A stretch of 64,000 nt of DNA, from contig NZ_BIMD01000006.1 in assembly GCF_004000905.1 (NCBI RefSeq), positions 62,001 to 126,000 of the forward strand, in the 5' to 3' direction. Source of the stretch: Paenibacillus humicus NBRC 102415. Lineage in GTDB: Bacteria; Bacillota; Bacilli; Paenibacillales; Paenibacillaceae. This document shows, in pieces, positions 1-8,241 of the stretch (position 1 is the first letter of the stretch; each line of letters begins with the position of its first letter). The position numbers were made by a program, and so were the translations under genes. A model generated the notes under the pieces. It ran no database searches, was not told where the DNA came from, and saw only the letters and a program-made list of their open reading frames with translations.

Positions 1-2
1 CC

Positions 3-716
3 GTCTGCGTGACTCCTTCGCATCAGTTTCCGCTGGGAGGCATCCTGCCGGCCAGCCGCAGAGCCGCTCTGATCCGCATGGCCGAGGAGCATGGCTTCTA
101 CATTGTCGAAGACGACTACGACAGCGAGTTCCGGTATTCGGGAGCTCCTGTGAGCCCGATCTATTCCATGGACAGTTCGAGGACGATTTATGCGGGCACA
201 TTCAGCAAAACGCTGTTTCCCGCCCTGCGGATCGGCTTCGTCATCCTGCCGGAGCCTCTTCATGAGGAGTGGAGCAGGAGGCGCACGTTCGCCGGCGTCC
301 AGAATCCGATGCTCGAGCAAGCCGCGCTGGCCGAGTTCCTGCGCAGCAGAAGGATGGACAAGCATATGCGTCTGATGCGGCGGGAGTACGGCGAGAAGCG
401 CCGTCTTCTTTTAAGCGCGATCGACAGGGTTTTCGGCAGCGGCGCAAGCTGTCAGGGCGACGCCTCGGGCCTGCATCTCGTTCTGGAGGTTGCGGGATTG
501 CAATGCGGGAAGACGTTTGCGGCGGAGAGCCTGGAGGCAGGCGTGCGTGCGTATCCTTTGATCGAGTATTGCCATGACGGGGAGGATGGAGAGAACGGCT
601 TCCGGAGCAAGCTGCTGCTCGGGTACGGCCATCTGGATCCCGCGCGGATCGAGGAGCAGGTACGTATTTTGCATGCTTTTCTGGCTCGGTGGATGAGCGG
701 GCAGGCGAGGATTTAA
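3..716 (+). CDS. MocR/PdxR-type regulator, aminotransferase domain (5' end outside window)
   Basis: The reading frame is open from the window edge, so the start and any N-terminal GntR-type winged helix lie upstream. What is visible is the fold-type I aminotransferase-like half: an EDDYDSEFRY segment (PLP-phenol-ring Asp region) and a GTFSKTLFPALR segment containing the expected PLP Schiff-base lysine. This EDDYDSEFRY/GTFSK pairing is typical of MocR-family regulators such as PdxR and GabR rather than of metabolic aminotransferases. These proteins sense PLP or an amino compound and regulate a neighbouring, usually divergent gene; that gene is not in the window. An internal GTG at 9 is not credible as the true start. 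Confidence 0.85.
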   Translation, partial: VCVTPSHQFPLGGILPASRRAALIRMAEEHGFYIVEDDYDSEFRYSGAPVSPIYSMDSSRTIYAGTFSKTLFPALRIGFVILPEPLHEEWSRRRTFAGVQNPMLEQAALAEFLRSRRMDKHMRLMRREYGEKRRLLLSAIDRVFGSGASCQGDASGLHLVLEVAGLQCGKTFAAESLEAGVRAYPLIEYCHDGEDGENGFRSKLLLGYGHLDPARIEEQVRILHAFLARWMSGQARI

Positions 717-731
717 GCAGGGCTTCCCGTT

Positions 732-780
732 GAAAAAAAGCCCACGGCCGTTTTCCTCCAAAGGAAAACGTTCATGGGCT
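732..780 (-). terminator. Rho-independent terminator for the minus-strand gene at 787-1044
   Basis: Inverted repeat with arms AGCCCA...TGGGCT and CGTTTTCCT...AGGAAAACG, followed on the minus strand by a run of seven T. It lies just after the stop of the small membrane protein gene and also separates it from the converging regulator gene. Confidence 0.8.
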
Positions 781-786
781 CCACTA

Positions 787-1044
787 TCATTTGCTGCCGT
801 CCTTCACCGGAACGGCGCTGCCGGGCACGGCTTGCTCCGCTTGGGCGCGTATGGCCTTGGCCTGCACTTTCTGTGCCGGATTGCCTCCGGAAGAGGCGGA
901 TAAGAGAGTGGCTGCGAGCACAGCCAGAAGCACGGCCGTCCAAAGGCCGCCCCAAGCTTTTGCCGACCCGGGAAGTTTCCTCCACAGCGCCGGCAGCATG
1001 AGAAATGGAGCCACGATCCAGCCCGCAACCATCATCGCGCGCAT
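787..1044 (-). CDS. Small membrane protein, unknown function (85 aa)
   Basis: Unrecognised protein. The first 15 residues and residues about 33-52 are hydrophobic, suggesting two membrane segments, followed by an Ala/Gln/Lys-rich polar tail. The ATG has AAAGGAGAG about 8 nt upstream, and a strong terminator follows the stop, so the gene is probably real and monocistronic. Nothing in the sequence identifies a function. The neighbours are a regulator fragment and a small cysteine-rich protein transcribed in the same direction. Confidence 0.65.
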   Translation of the reverse strand: MRAMMVAGWIVAPFLMLPALWRKLPGSAKAWGGLWTAVLLAVLAATLLSASSGGNPAQKVQAKAIRAQAEQAVPGSAVPVKDGSK

Positions 1045-1202
1045 TTTCCGCTCTCCTTTCGTTCCCTTTTTTCCTATATCGGCAAGTTTTTAATGGAATT
1101 AAACCATTTCCCGAAATTGGAAACGATGTTTTCGAGGAGCCGCCTTCGGGGTAAGCTTTCCATGCCGCTTGCCGCAATAGGAATGGAGAAAAAAAGAGAA
1201 AG

Positions 1203-1226
1203 AAAAAAGAGCCTCCGAGGGGCTCT
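1203..1226 (-). terminator. Terminator of the cysteine-rich protein gene
   Basis: AGAGCC/GGCTCT hairpin directly abutting the TAA stop, followed on the minus strand by TTTTTTCT. The hairpin begins at the stop codon itself. Confidence 0.7.
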
Positions 1227-1495
1227 TACTTGGATGCCGGCTGAGCGGCCTTCAGTTCTTCCAGGTCGACCTGACCGGAGATCTCTTCAACGAAGTTGTC
1301 CATGCAGCTGCAGTAGTAATCCCTGCGGCACACCGGACACGGGGTCGTTTGCAGACGGTTGATTTTGGTTCCCAGCGGACTGTAGAACAGACGGCATTCG
1401 CCCCCGTCTTTGAGCTTCACGACAACCTGGTACAGCCCCGTGGAGTCATTGCGCTCCGCAAGCTTGCTGCCGGTAACGATCGGACGGTAACTCAA
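1226..1495 (-). CDS. Small cysteine-rich (putative zinc-binding) protein, 89 aa
   Basis: Starts at TTG with AGGTGA about 7 nt upstream. The core holds CPVCRRDYYCSC, a cluster of four cysteines that could bind Zn2+ or another metal; the N-terminal half is probably beta-rich and the C-terminal tail acidic and Ala-rich. I do not recognise a named family. It is divergent from ung at 1607, and the roughly 110-nt AT-rich gap between them probably holds promoters for both. A terminator hairpin touches the stop codon, supporting a single-gene transcript. Confidence 0.7.
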   Translation of the reverse strand: MSYRPIVTGSKLAERNDSTGLYQVVVKLKDGGECRLFYSPLGTKINRLQTTPCPVCRRDYYCSCMDNFVEEISGQVDLEELKAAQPASK

Positions 1496-1606
1496 GGTAC
1501 AATCACCTGCTTCTTTCTTTCATATATACGCTTGATTTATCTTACTTTCTACAGCTATCATTGTCAAATTACAGCGGGTCGATCCCGTCATGGAGGAGGG
1601 GCTTGC

Positions 1607-2392
1607 ATGGCCGCATATTTCAGCAACGATTGGGACGGACTGCTGCAGGAGGAGATGACTCTTCCCTATTATAAAGAGCTTCGCAGCAAGCTTGCAGAGG
1701 AATACCGCACCGAGACCGTCTATCCAGGCATGCACGATATTTTCAACGCTCTTCATTATACGTCTCTGGCGGACGTCAAGGTGGTGATTCTCGGTCAGGA
1801 TCCGTATCACGGTCCCGGACAGGCTCACGGCCTCAGCTTCTCGGTCCAGCCGGGTGTCCGCATTCCGCCTTCCCTGAAAAACATCTACAAGGAGCTGAAG
1901 GAGGATGTCGGCTGTGCCGAGCCGGAATCCGGCGATCTCCGGGGCTGGGCGAGCCAGGGAGTGCTGCTGCTGAACAACGTATTGACCGTCCGGCGCGGAC
2001 AAGCGGCCTCGCATCAGGGACTTGGCTGGGAGAGGTTCACCGACCGCATCGTCCGCCTGATCGGAGAGAGGGAGCGTCCGGCTGTCTTCATTCTCTGGGG
2101 CAGGCATGCCCAGGAGAAAGCTTCCTTCCTCGACGGAAGCCGGCATCTGCTGATCGCTTCCCCGCATCCGAGCCCGTTTTCGGCGCACAGAGGGTTCCTG
2201 GGCAGCCGGCCTTTCTCGAGGGCGAACGATTTCCTGCTTCAAAACGGCATGACGCCGATCGACTGGTGCCGGACATCTTCCCTGGATGCGGACGGCCTCG
2301 GCGACGGGAAGCGCTCGGCAACGCTCGGCGCCTCCGGATCGGAGCGGAAGGCAGAGGCCTCAGCGCGGGGGAGGGCGCAGGATGGCCGTTAG
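1607..2392 (+). CDS. ung: Uracil-DNA glycosylase (family 1)
   Basis: Removes uracil from DNA, the first step of base-excision repair. Family-1 motifs are clear: GQDPYHG at residues 63-69 (catalytic Asp65) and SPHPSPF at 185-191 (catalytic His187). The ATG is preceded by GGAGGAGGGG. At 261 residues it is longer than the usual 220-230: after the conserved end near residue 225 there is a low-complexity, Arg/Ala/Gly-rich tail of about 38 residues that reaches into the next gene. The final codons overlap the start of the radical SAM gene by 11 nt, suggesting translational coupling. An in-frame upstream extension to 1349 lacks a ribosome site and is rejected. Confidence 0.95.
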   Translation: MAAYFSNDWDGLLQEEMTLPYYKELRSKLAEEYRTETVYPGMHDIFNALHYTSLADVKVVILGQDPYHGPGQAHGLSFSVQPGVRIPPSLKNIYKELKEDVGCAEPESGDLRGWASQGVLLLNNVLTVRRGQAASHQGLGWERFTDRIVRLIGERERPAVFILWGRHAQEKASFLDGSRHLLIASPHPSPFSAHRGFLGSRPFSRANDFLLQNGMTPIDWCRTSSLDADGLGDGKRSATLGASGSERKAEASARGRAQDGR

Positions 2393-3197
2393 TCAGGGAC
2401 GCAAGCCCTCGCGCTGGCTGAATCCCGCAGGCGGCTACCTCGCCGGCTACAGCCATACCTTGAATCCGTACAGCGGCTGCAGCTTCGCATGCAGCTACTG
2501 TTATGTCCGCCGCATGCCGGTCGGGCTGTTCCGGGGCGAGCCGTGGGGCAGCTGGGTGGACGTCAAGCAGCTGGACGAAGCGGCGTTCCGCCGGGAGTGG
2601 GCAAGAGAGTCCGCCAAAGGAGCGGTCAGCGTCTTTTTCGGCTCGGCGACAGATCCCTATCAGCCCGCGGAGGCCGAGCACAAGCTCACCGGGCGGCTTC
2701 TTGAGCTGATGCTTGAGCGGCCGCCCGGGTTCGTGCTGCTGCAGACCCGGAGCCCTCTTGTGACGAGAGATGCCGCTCTGTTCGCTGAATTCGGCGATAG
2801 GATTCGAGTCAGCCTGACGATTGAAACGGATGACGAGACGATGCGGAGGCGCTTCTCGCCCTCGGCTCCGCCGCTTGCCGCGAGGTGGAAGGCGCTGCAT
2901 GCCCTGCGTGAAGCCGGCGTGCCTGTACAGGCGGCTGTGTCTCCGCTGCTGCCGCATACGTCCGAATTCGCGCGCAGGCTAGCCGAATCCGGCGCCAGAA
3001 TCGTCGTCGACGATTTTCACCGCGGGGACGGCAGCGGCGGCCGGCGCTCGGAGCAGCTCGGCATGCGGGAGCTGTACCGCAGCCTGGGGCTGGAATCCGA
3101 TTATGCGCCGGCCGCCGCGGACCGGTTCTATGAAAGGTTAATCAGACGATATCCCGGCGTCAACGCGCATTTTTCCCAGGAAGGATTCCTCCCTTGA
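2382..3197 (+). CDS. Radical SAM protein (SPL/Rv2578c-like)
   Basis: Radical S-adenosylmethionine enzyme of 271 residues with the [4Fe-4S] ligands CxxxCxxC at Cys33, Cys37 and Cys40 inside NPYSGCSFACSYCY. This layout, and the downstream GSATDPYQPAE segment, resembles the spore-photoproduct-lyase-like Rv2578c/PA0069 group, whose substrate is not settled. The ATG at 2382 follows GGGGAGGGCGC and overlaps the ung stop, so the two DNA-related genes are likely co-translated; a role in DNA or nucleic-acid repair is an inference from that context only. The 3' end overlaps the converging SLH gene by 38 nt. Confidence 0.85.
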   Translation: MAVSQGRKPSRWLNPAGGYLAGYSHTLNPYSGCSFACSYCYVRRMPVGLFRGEPWGSWVDVKQLDEAAFRREWARESAKGAVSVFFGSATDPYQPAEAEHKLTGRLLELMLERPPGFVLLQTRSPLVTRDAALFAEFGDRIRVSLTIETDDETMRRRFSPSAPPLAARWKALHALREAGVPVQAAVSPLLPHTSEFARRLAESGARIVVDDFHRGDGSGGRRSEQLGMRELYRSLGLESDYAPAAADRFYERLIRRYPGVNAHFSQEGFLP

Positions 3198-4245
3198 ACG
3201 GACGGGCCGTTATGCCGCCTTCATCCTGCGTCTGCCGAAGCTCTGGCGTATAGGAGGAGCCGATGTACGTAACGGCCGATACCTCGGTAATGACTTGCGG
3301 GTTCATCTGCCCCGGCTTCGGCGGGACGACCTCCACGGAGAGGATGGCTTTGGTGCCGGAAAATTCGATGCCGGTAATGACGAGGCCGTAACCCGGATTG
3401 GGCGCCTGCGCCGTGACCTTCACCTCCTGCACCTTGTCGCTGAGCTTGCTGGCCGTCAAGGCCAGCTCCTGCAGCGGCGATACCGAAGGAGCAGGGTTTT
3501 GCACGCTTCCATTGTCTTCATTCATTTTGTCCACAAAAGTCACCCCTCCATTGATCCATGCGGCCGCCTCGCTTCGAGTTGCGGCCGTTTTCGGCTTGAA
3601 TTCCTTCCCATCATCCAGCTTGGCGATGCCGAGCTTGAGAAGCATCTGCACGCTTGCCCGGTAAGGCTCGGCTACGGCGCTCTCGTCCTTGAACACAACC
3701 GCTTGCTGGGTGAAGGAGTAGTCGCCCGAATGATGGATGCCCTGGGCGACCAGATCGGCGAACTGCTCGCGCGTTACGGATGCTCCCGGACTCATGTCCT
3801 TGGGGAACTGCACGCCGTTCGCGGCTACGGCGAGAAACGGGGAGGCGTACCAGGCCTTATCGTTCATGCCAGGGAAATACTGGCTGGCCAGCGGCTCGCG
3901 GATGAAGCGCAGCCTGTCCAGATTGAATCCGAAAGCCTTGACGACGAGCGACACGGCTTCGGCGTAGCTGAGCTTCTCCTGCGGCTTGAACTGCCCGCTG
4001 CCGGATCCTCCGACAATGCCGGATTGCTCCAGCTGCCGGATCGCCGCCGCATGGGGATCATGGTCGATATCTGTGAATGCCGACACCACAGGCACGCATC
4101 CAAGCAGCAAGGCGCAGGCAAGGGCGCCGGCCAAAAGCGGCCTTTTTCGCATCCGCAGGCTTTTTTCATGATCATGGCCTCTATCTTTTACGGAATCTGC
4201 ATTCGCCGGATGTGCCGGCGAAGCCGGTTTGCGGTGCTCTTTCAA
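3160..4245 (-). CDS. Secreted S-layer homology (SLH) domain protein
   Basis: Cell-surface protein with an N-terminal signal segment (RKRPLLAGALACALLLGC...) followed by FTDIDHDPHAAAIRQLEQSGIVGGSGSGQFKP, a classical SLH repeat, and two more SLH-like repeats (FPGMNDKAWYASP... and a last one containing KTAATRSEAAAW). SLH repeats bind pyruvylated secondary wall polymer. The last 120 residues form a separate beta-rich domain of unknown role. I chose the TTG at 4245 because GGAGG lies 8 nt upstream; ATG codons at 4251, 4260 and 4287 are in frame but poorly placed or lack a ribosome site. A possible lipobox (LLLGC) would make it a lipoprotein instead of a cleaved secreted protein. Confidence 0.8.
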   Translation of the reverse strand: MKEHRKPASPAHPANADSVKDRGHDHEKSLRMRKRPLLAGALACALLLGCVPVVSAFTDIDHDPHAAAIRQLEQSGIVGGSGSGQFKPQEKLSYAEAVSLVVKAFGFNLDRLRFIREPLASQYFPGMNDKAWYASPFLAVAANGVQFPKDMSPGASVTREQFADLVAQGIHHSGDYSFTQQAVVFKDESAVAEPYRASVQMLLKLGIAKLDDGKEFKPKTAATRSEAAAWINGGVTFVDKMNEDNGSVQNPAPSVSPLQELALTASKLSDKVQEVKVTAQAPNPGYGLVITGIEFSGTKAILSVEVVPPKPGQMNPQVITEVSAVTYIGSSYTPELRQTQDEGGITARPFKGGILPGKNAR

Positions 4246-4326
4246 TTCCATCGCCTCCATAAGGGAAGTATTCCCACACTCACCCATACAGACGCAGAAA
4301 TCAGAGTGGATGTTGCGTTCTTCCGC

Positions 4327-4665
4327 TCAGGAACGGATCGTCACGCGCGTCCCGACAGGCGCCATCGCGGAGAGGGCGAGCACATCCTCGTTGTACATCC
4401 GGATGCAGCCGTGCGAGACGGCTTTTCCGATGGAGGAGGGATCGTTCGTGCCGTGGATGCCGTAATGCGGCCGGGACAGCCCCATCCAGAGCACCCCGAA
4501 CGGGCCGCCCGGATTTTCCTGCTTGTTGATGATCCGGTATTCTCCCTCGGGAGTGGAGGTGAGCACCTTGCCGACGGCGATGGGGTATTGGCGGACAACG
4601 GTATCCCCGTCGAGCAGATACAAGGCCCGGTCGGACAGGTCCACGATGATGCGGTAGCTGGCCAT
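4327..4665 (-). CDS. L,D-transpeptidase (YkuD domain)
   Basis: A minimal 112-residue YkuD catalytic domain: [15 protein letters not shown] at the N-terminus (usual first strand), HGTND at 71-75, and SHGCIRM with catalytic Cys87 and His85. Such enzymes form 3-3 peptidoglycan cross-links or attach proteins to the wall; in spore formers they act on vegetative or spore wall. There is no signal peptide and no LysM domain with the chosen ATG (4665), which has AAAGGAGTG at good spacing. An in-frame N-terminal extension to 4869 exists but contains no convincing signal peptide or ribosome site. It lies upstream of the SLH gene on the same strand, so the two may be co-transcribed. Confidence 0.85.
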   Translation of the reverse strand: MASYRIIVDLSDRALYLLDGDTVVRQYPIAVGKVLTSTPEGEYRIINKQENPGGPFGVLWMGLSRPHYGIHGTNDPSSIGKAVSHGCIRMYNEDVLALSAMAPVGTRVTIRS

Positions 4666-4914
4666 GGCATTCACTCCTTTGGAACCAGTATATTCCGCTC
4701 CGGCAAGTCTCTGTACGGAGTTTTCTTTACAATAGATCCACATTGCCAAAATATTCCCTAAACAATCCGTTGTTAGGATGAGGTTGTACAGGACATTAGT
4801 CATACATACGGCTTCAACAGCCAGAGGTGTGACAGGCCCGAACAACAAGCCGACTGGGCCGTCGGTCATACATTACAGGCGACAATCGTCGCGAAGAAGG
4901 GTGAGCATCGAACT

Positions 4915-6285
4915 ATGTCCACGGGATCCAAGTTAGCCGCAGTCGTACTTACCGCTGTGCTCGGCACAGCATCCGCAGGAGCCGTTCAAGCTGCCGCATC
5001 GCAACCAAGCACGGGAAAGCTTCAATGGACCGTCAACGGCCAATCCTCCGAAATCCGCACGCTCGTTCTGAACGGGCAGCAGCTCGTCTCGTTATCGGAC
5101 GCAGCCAAGGCGCTCGGCGCCGAAGTGGAAATCATGCCGGAAGGTGCGGGAATCCGCATTACGCTTGGCGAGCATTCCGTTCTGGTCAAAGCCGGTTCCA
5201 AGCCTCTGAATGAAGACGGAACGGCTTTCGGTCAAGTGGTGCAGTCGTGGAAGCAAGCGAACTACGTCGACGGAGCCTCGTATGTGCAAGCTCTCGGCGG
5301 AAGCTATTCGCTGCTCGACGGCAGCGGCATCAGCATCCAGACGCTGCAGCTGCTTGAAGGCGCGGAAACGGCTCAATGGGCCGGCGACGGCCGCCTGATC
5401 GTCTCCGTATCGGACGAAAGCGGACGCACCGACTACTTGGTCGATGCCACCACGGGCGCATACAGCCAGCTGCTGAGCTCGAGCGGCGCTTCGGATCTCG
5501 TCGTGTCCCCGGACGGCGGAAAAGTCGCTTTCTCCGAAACGGACGGCACGCTCCGCACGGTCGACCTGAGCACCCTCCGCATGGCCAAGATCGGCACGGA
5601 CACTTCGATCAAGAGCAATCTGCAATGGTCTGCTGACGGCAAGTCGATCTACTTCCTGCAAGGCGACAAGACGAATGTCATCGCGGCAGCCGACGTGGCG
5701 ACGGGAGCCGTCAGCAAAGTGCTGGACGACAAAGTCGAGTACAAAGGCGATCTGTCCGTAACGGCCGGCGGCCTGTCCTACTCCGTCGTTAAGGCCGGCA
5801 CGGTGACGGCTGACGCTTCCAAGGCGGTCGATCTCGACGATGTCTCCATCGACGATTCCCAGACGAACCCGCAGCTGTTCGATCTCGATCTGAGCAAGAG
5901 CGATGCGAAGCCGGTGCAGGTGACCAAATCCGACGACGGCAAGCTGTTCATCCAGCGTTCCGCGGCCGGCAAAGTCTACTATGTGCAAGCTGGAGACGAA
6001 GGCTCGAATTCCAAGCTGGCCTCCGCCACGGCAGCCGGACAAGCCGTCGCGTTCGACAAGGAGGACGTGCAGGAAGCTGTGCAGGCCGGTTCCTATGTCG
6101 GCATCCTGACAGACCGTTCCGTCTATGTGCTCAACGAGGAGTCGGGCAGCGTGAGCAAGCTCGCCGACGCTCCGGAAGGCGCGAGCAATCTTGCTCTTTC
6201 CAAAGACGGCAGCAAGGCGGCTCTTATCGCGGACGGCAAGCTTCAAGTGCTGAGCGGCGGCAAATGGATTTCCCTGACGAAATAA
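4915..6285 (+). CDS. Secreted stalk-domain protein with beta-propeller-like repeats
   Basis: A signal peptide at residues 1-27 ends near AVQAAAS. Residues about 35-90 resemble the copper amine oxidase N-terminal (stalk) domain common in Paenibacillus secreted proteins (LVLNGQQLVSLSDAAKALGAEVE). From about residue 145 there are repeated WSADGKSIYFL-like and LSKDGSKAALIADGKL-like blades, the pattern of TolB/PD40 propellers. It is probably an extracellular structural or binding protein. It ends 63 nt before pstS on the same strand with no terminator between, so it may belong to the phosphate locus. The ribosome site is weak (GAAGGGTGAG about 11 nt upstream). Confidence 0.75.
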   Translation: MSTGSKLAAVVLTAVLGTASAGAVQAAASQPSTGKLQWTVNGQSSEIRTLVLNGQQLVSLSDAAKALGAEVEIMPEGAGIRITLGEHSVLVKAGSKPLNEDGTAFGQVVQSWKQANYVDGASYVQALGGSYSLLDGSGISIQTLQLLEGAETAQWAGDGRLIVSVSDESGRTDYLVDATTGAYSQLLSSSGASDLVVSPDGGKVAFSETDGTLRTVDLSTLRMAKIGTDTSIKSNLQWSADGKSIYFLQGDKTNVIAAADVATGAVSKVLDDKVEYKGDLSVTAGGLSYSVVKAGTVTADASKAVDLDDVSIDDSQTNPQLFDLDLSKSDAKPVQVTKSDDGKLFIQRSAAGKVYYVQAGDEGSNSKLASATAAGQAVAFDKEDVQEAVQAGSYVGILTDRSVYVLNEESGSVSKLADAPEGASNLALSKDGSKAALIADGKLQVLSGGKWISLTK

Positions 6286-6348
6286 TCGTTTCGGTCTGAA
6301 GAGGCCTTATTCGGAACATTCCCCCAATACGAGAGGAGATTTTACACA

Positions 6349-7209
6349 ATGAAATGGTATGGAAAACTTACGACTCTTACACTCGCGGCAACACTTCTGC
6401 TTGGTGCGGCAGGCGGCGGCGCGGCTACGGCCGCAGCCTCCAAGCTGAGCGGCAAAATCGTCGTCAACGGATCCTCCGCTCTGCTTCCGCTGACGCTTCA
6501 AGCCTCCAATGAATTCAAAAAGCTGAATCCGAAAGTCCGCATCTCCGCATCGGCAGCAGGCTCCGTAACGGGTCCGCAAGCCGTGCGCAAAGGCATCGCC
6601 GACATCGGCGCCTGCGACTGGGACGCTTCCACGGACGTTCCGGGCTTCAGCAAATTCGACGGCCAGGTAGCGAACAAGGTAGCGGTCATTCCCTTCGCAG
6701 CGATCGCCAACAAGAGCGCAGGCGTAAGCGGACTGACGACCAAGCAGCTGCAGGACATCTTCTCCGGCAAAGTGAAAAACTGGAAAGACGTAGGCGGCAA
6801 GGATGCCGACATCGTCGTCGTCAACCGTGCATTCGGTTCCGGCACGCGCGTCAACTTCCAGATGAAAGCCCTGCAAGGCACGGACTTCATCACCAAAGGC
6901 GACAATTACAAAGAAGTCAAATCGAGCGGCGACATGAAAACCGCCATCGAAACGACTCCCAACTCCATCGGATACATCGACCTTGTATACGTGACGGACA
7001 AAATGACGGCTCTGAAAATCGACAACGTCGCTCCTACGACCGACAACGTCATCAACGGAAGCTACAAAGTATGGAGCTACGGCTACTTCATGACCAAAGG
7101 CCAGCCTACAGGCGCGACGAAAGCATTCATCGAGTACATCCAAAGCGCGAAGTTCCAGAACGGCTCGCTGAAAAAGCTTAAATTCATTCCGCTTACGGCC
7201 ATGAAATAA
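6349..7209 (+). CDS. pstS: Phosphate ABC transporter substrate-binding protein PstS
   Basis: Extracellular phosphate-binding protein feeding PstC/PstA. It has the PstS signature segments NGSSALLPL near the N-terminus (phosphate-binding loop), AFGSGTR in the middle and NSIGYIDL, in the usual order, over 286 residues. The signal peptide ends AATAAAS and contains no lipobox cysteine, unlike most Gram-positive PstS proteins, so how it stays at the cell surface is unclear. Ribosome site GAGAGGAG is 10 nt upstream of the ATG. A hairpin immediately downstream probably gives pstS a higher transcript level than pstC/pstA. Regulation by PhoPR is expected from the family, but I could not identify a convincing Pho box. 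Confidence 0.93.
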   Translation: MKWYGKLTTLTLAATLLLGAAGGGAATAAASKLSGKIVVNGSSALLPLTLQASNEFKKLNPKVRISASAAGSVTGPQAVRKGIADIGACDWDASTDVPGFSKFDGQVANKVAVIPFAAIANKSAGVSGLTTKQLQDIFSGKVKNWKDVGGKDADIVVVNRAFGSGTRVNFQMKALQGTDFITKGDNYKEVKSSGDMKTAIETTPNSIGYIDLVYVTDKMTALKIDNVAPTTDNVINGSYKVWSYGYFMTKGQPTGATKAFIEYIQSAKFQNGSLKKLKFIPLTAMK

Positions 7210-7245
7210 GATTCATCCTCTCTTCGATTCTTGAACAAAGTCCGG

Positions 7246-7268
7246 AGCCGAGCTGAAGCTCGGCTTTT
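7246..7268 (+). terminator. Partial terminator/attenuator hairpin between pstS and pstC
   Basis: Perfect AGCCGAGCT-ga-AGCTCGGCT hairpin followed by only TTTT minus one pairing base. The short U-run suggests leaky termination or mRNA 3'-end protection of pstS, a common way to make more binding protein than permease. Confidence 0.65.
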
Positions 7269-7307
7269 GGGCATCCATTATACGGCCAGAAAGGACCGGC
7301 CCTTCCT

Positions 7308-8240
7308 ATGAGCAAATCCATTTCCGCACCCGCCCGGCAGCAATCCGGCGGAGTGCCTGCAGGCATCGGTCGCAGGATGCGTCTGCGGCTTGCCCATCGC
7401 TCCTTCCGCATACTGTGCGCGGCAGCGGCTGTACTCGTGAGCGGCGTCCTGCTGACGATGCTCTTCTTCATGTTCCGCACCGGCGTGTTGACCTTCCAAA
7501 GCGTCTCCTTGCGGGAGTTTTTCCTGTCCGCCGAGTGGGAACCGGAGAACGACAAGTACGGAGCGCTCGTCTTCATCGCGGGCACCTTCATGGTTACCGC
7601 CCTTACGCTGGCGATCGCGGTGCCTATATCTATTCTGGCGGCATTGTTCCTTGCCGAGCTCGCTCCGTCCAGACTGGCCCGGGTAATCCGTCCGATCCTG
7701 GATCTGCTCGTCGGCATCCCATCCGTCGTCTACGGATACATGGGGCTTACGCTGCTCATTCCGGCGCTGCGCACCGTGACGGGGAGCAATCTCGGGGATG
7801 GGGTGCTGGCGGCCTCGCTGGTGCTGGCCATCATGATCCTGCCGACCATAACCCGCATCAGCGACGATGCGATCCGCACCGTTCCCCGCAAATATATTCA
7901 GGGCTCGTACGCTCTGGGAGCGACCCGCTTTCAGACCGTGACCGGCGTCATCCTGCCCGCTGCGAGCCGCGGCATCGTCCAGGCGTGCATTCTCGGCATG
8001 GCCCGCGCCATCGGCGAGACGATGGCCGTCGTCATGGTCATCGGCAACACGCCGCAGCTGGCCGACAGCCTGCTGAAGCCGACATCCGTGCTGACGAGCA
8101 ACATCGTCATGCAGATGCCGAACGTGCCCTTCGATTCGACCTGGAACAACGCCCTCTACATGATGGGCTTCCTGCTGCTGGCCATCTCGCTGCTGATGAT
8201 CGCGGTCGTGCGCCTGCTGCAGAAGAAAGGGGAGAATTAG
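7308..8240 (+). CDS. pstC: Phosphate ABC transporter permease PstC
   Basis: Inner-membrane permease of the Pst importer, 310 residues, with about six transmembrane segments after a basic N-terminus. The typical PstC segments are present: a periplasm-facing loop after the first helix, LVGIPSVVYGYMGL, and the ABC-coupling EAA-like loop around YIQGSYALGATRFQTVTGVILPAA. The closing segment GMARAIGETMAVVMVIGN matches the family. It lies 98 nt after pstS across a hairpin and 1 nt before pstA. Its ribosome site AAAGGA sits 12 nt upstream, weaker than that of pstS. Confidence 0.93.
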   Translation: MSKSISAPARQQSGGVPAGIGRRMRLRLAHRSFRILCAAAAVLVSGVLLTMLFFMFRTGVLTFQSVSLREFFLSAEWEPENDKYGALVFIAGTFMVTALTLAIAVPISILAALFLAELAPSRLARVIRPILDLLVGIPSVVYGYMGLTLLIPALRTVTGSNLGDGVLAASLVLAIMILPTITRISDDAIRTVPRKYIQGSYALGATRFQTVTGVILPAASRGIVQACILGMARAIGETMAVVMVIGNTPQLADSLLKPTSVLTSNIVMQMPNVPFDSTWNNALYMMGFLLLAISLLMIAVVRLLQKKGEN

Positions 8241-8241
8241 G

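Noticed and set aside
4666..4914. Pho box upstream of the stalk gene and pstS
   Set aside because: TTGTTA and TTGTAC are present, but 14-15 nt apart rather than the 11-nt spacing of tandem PhoP repeats.
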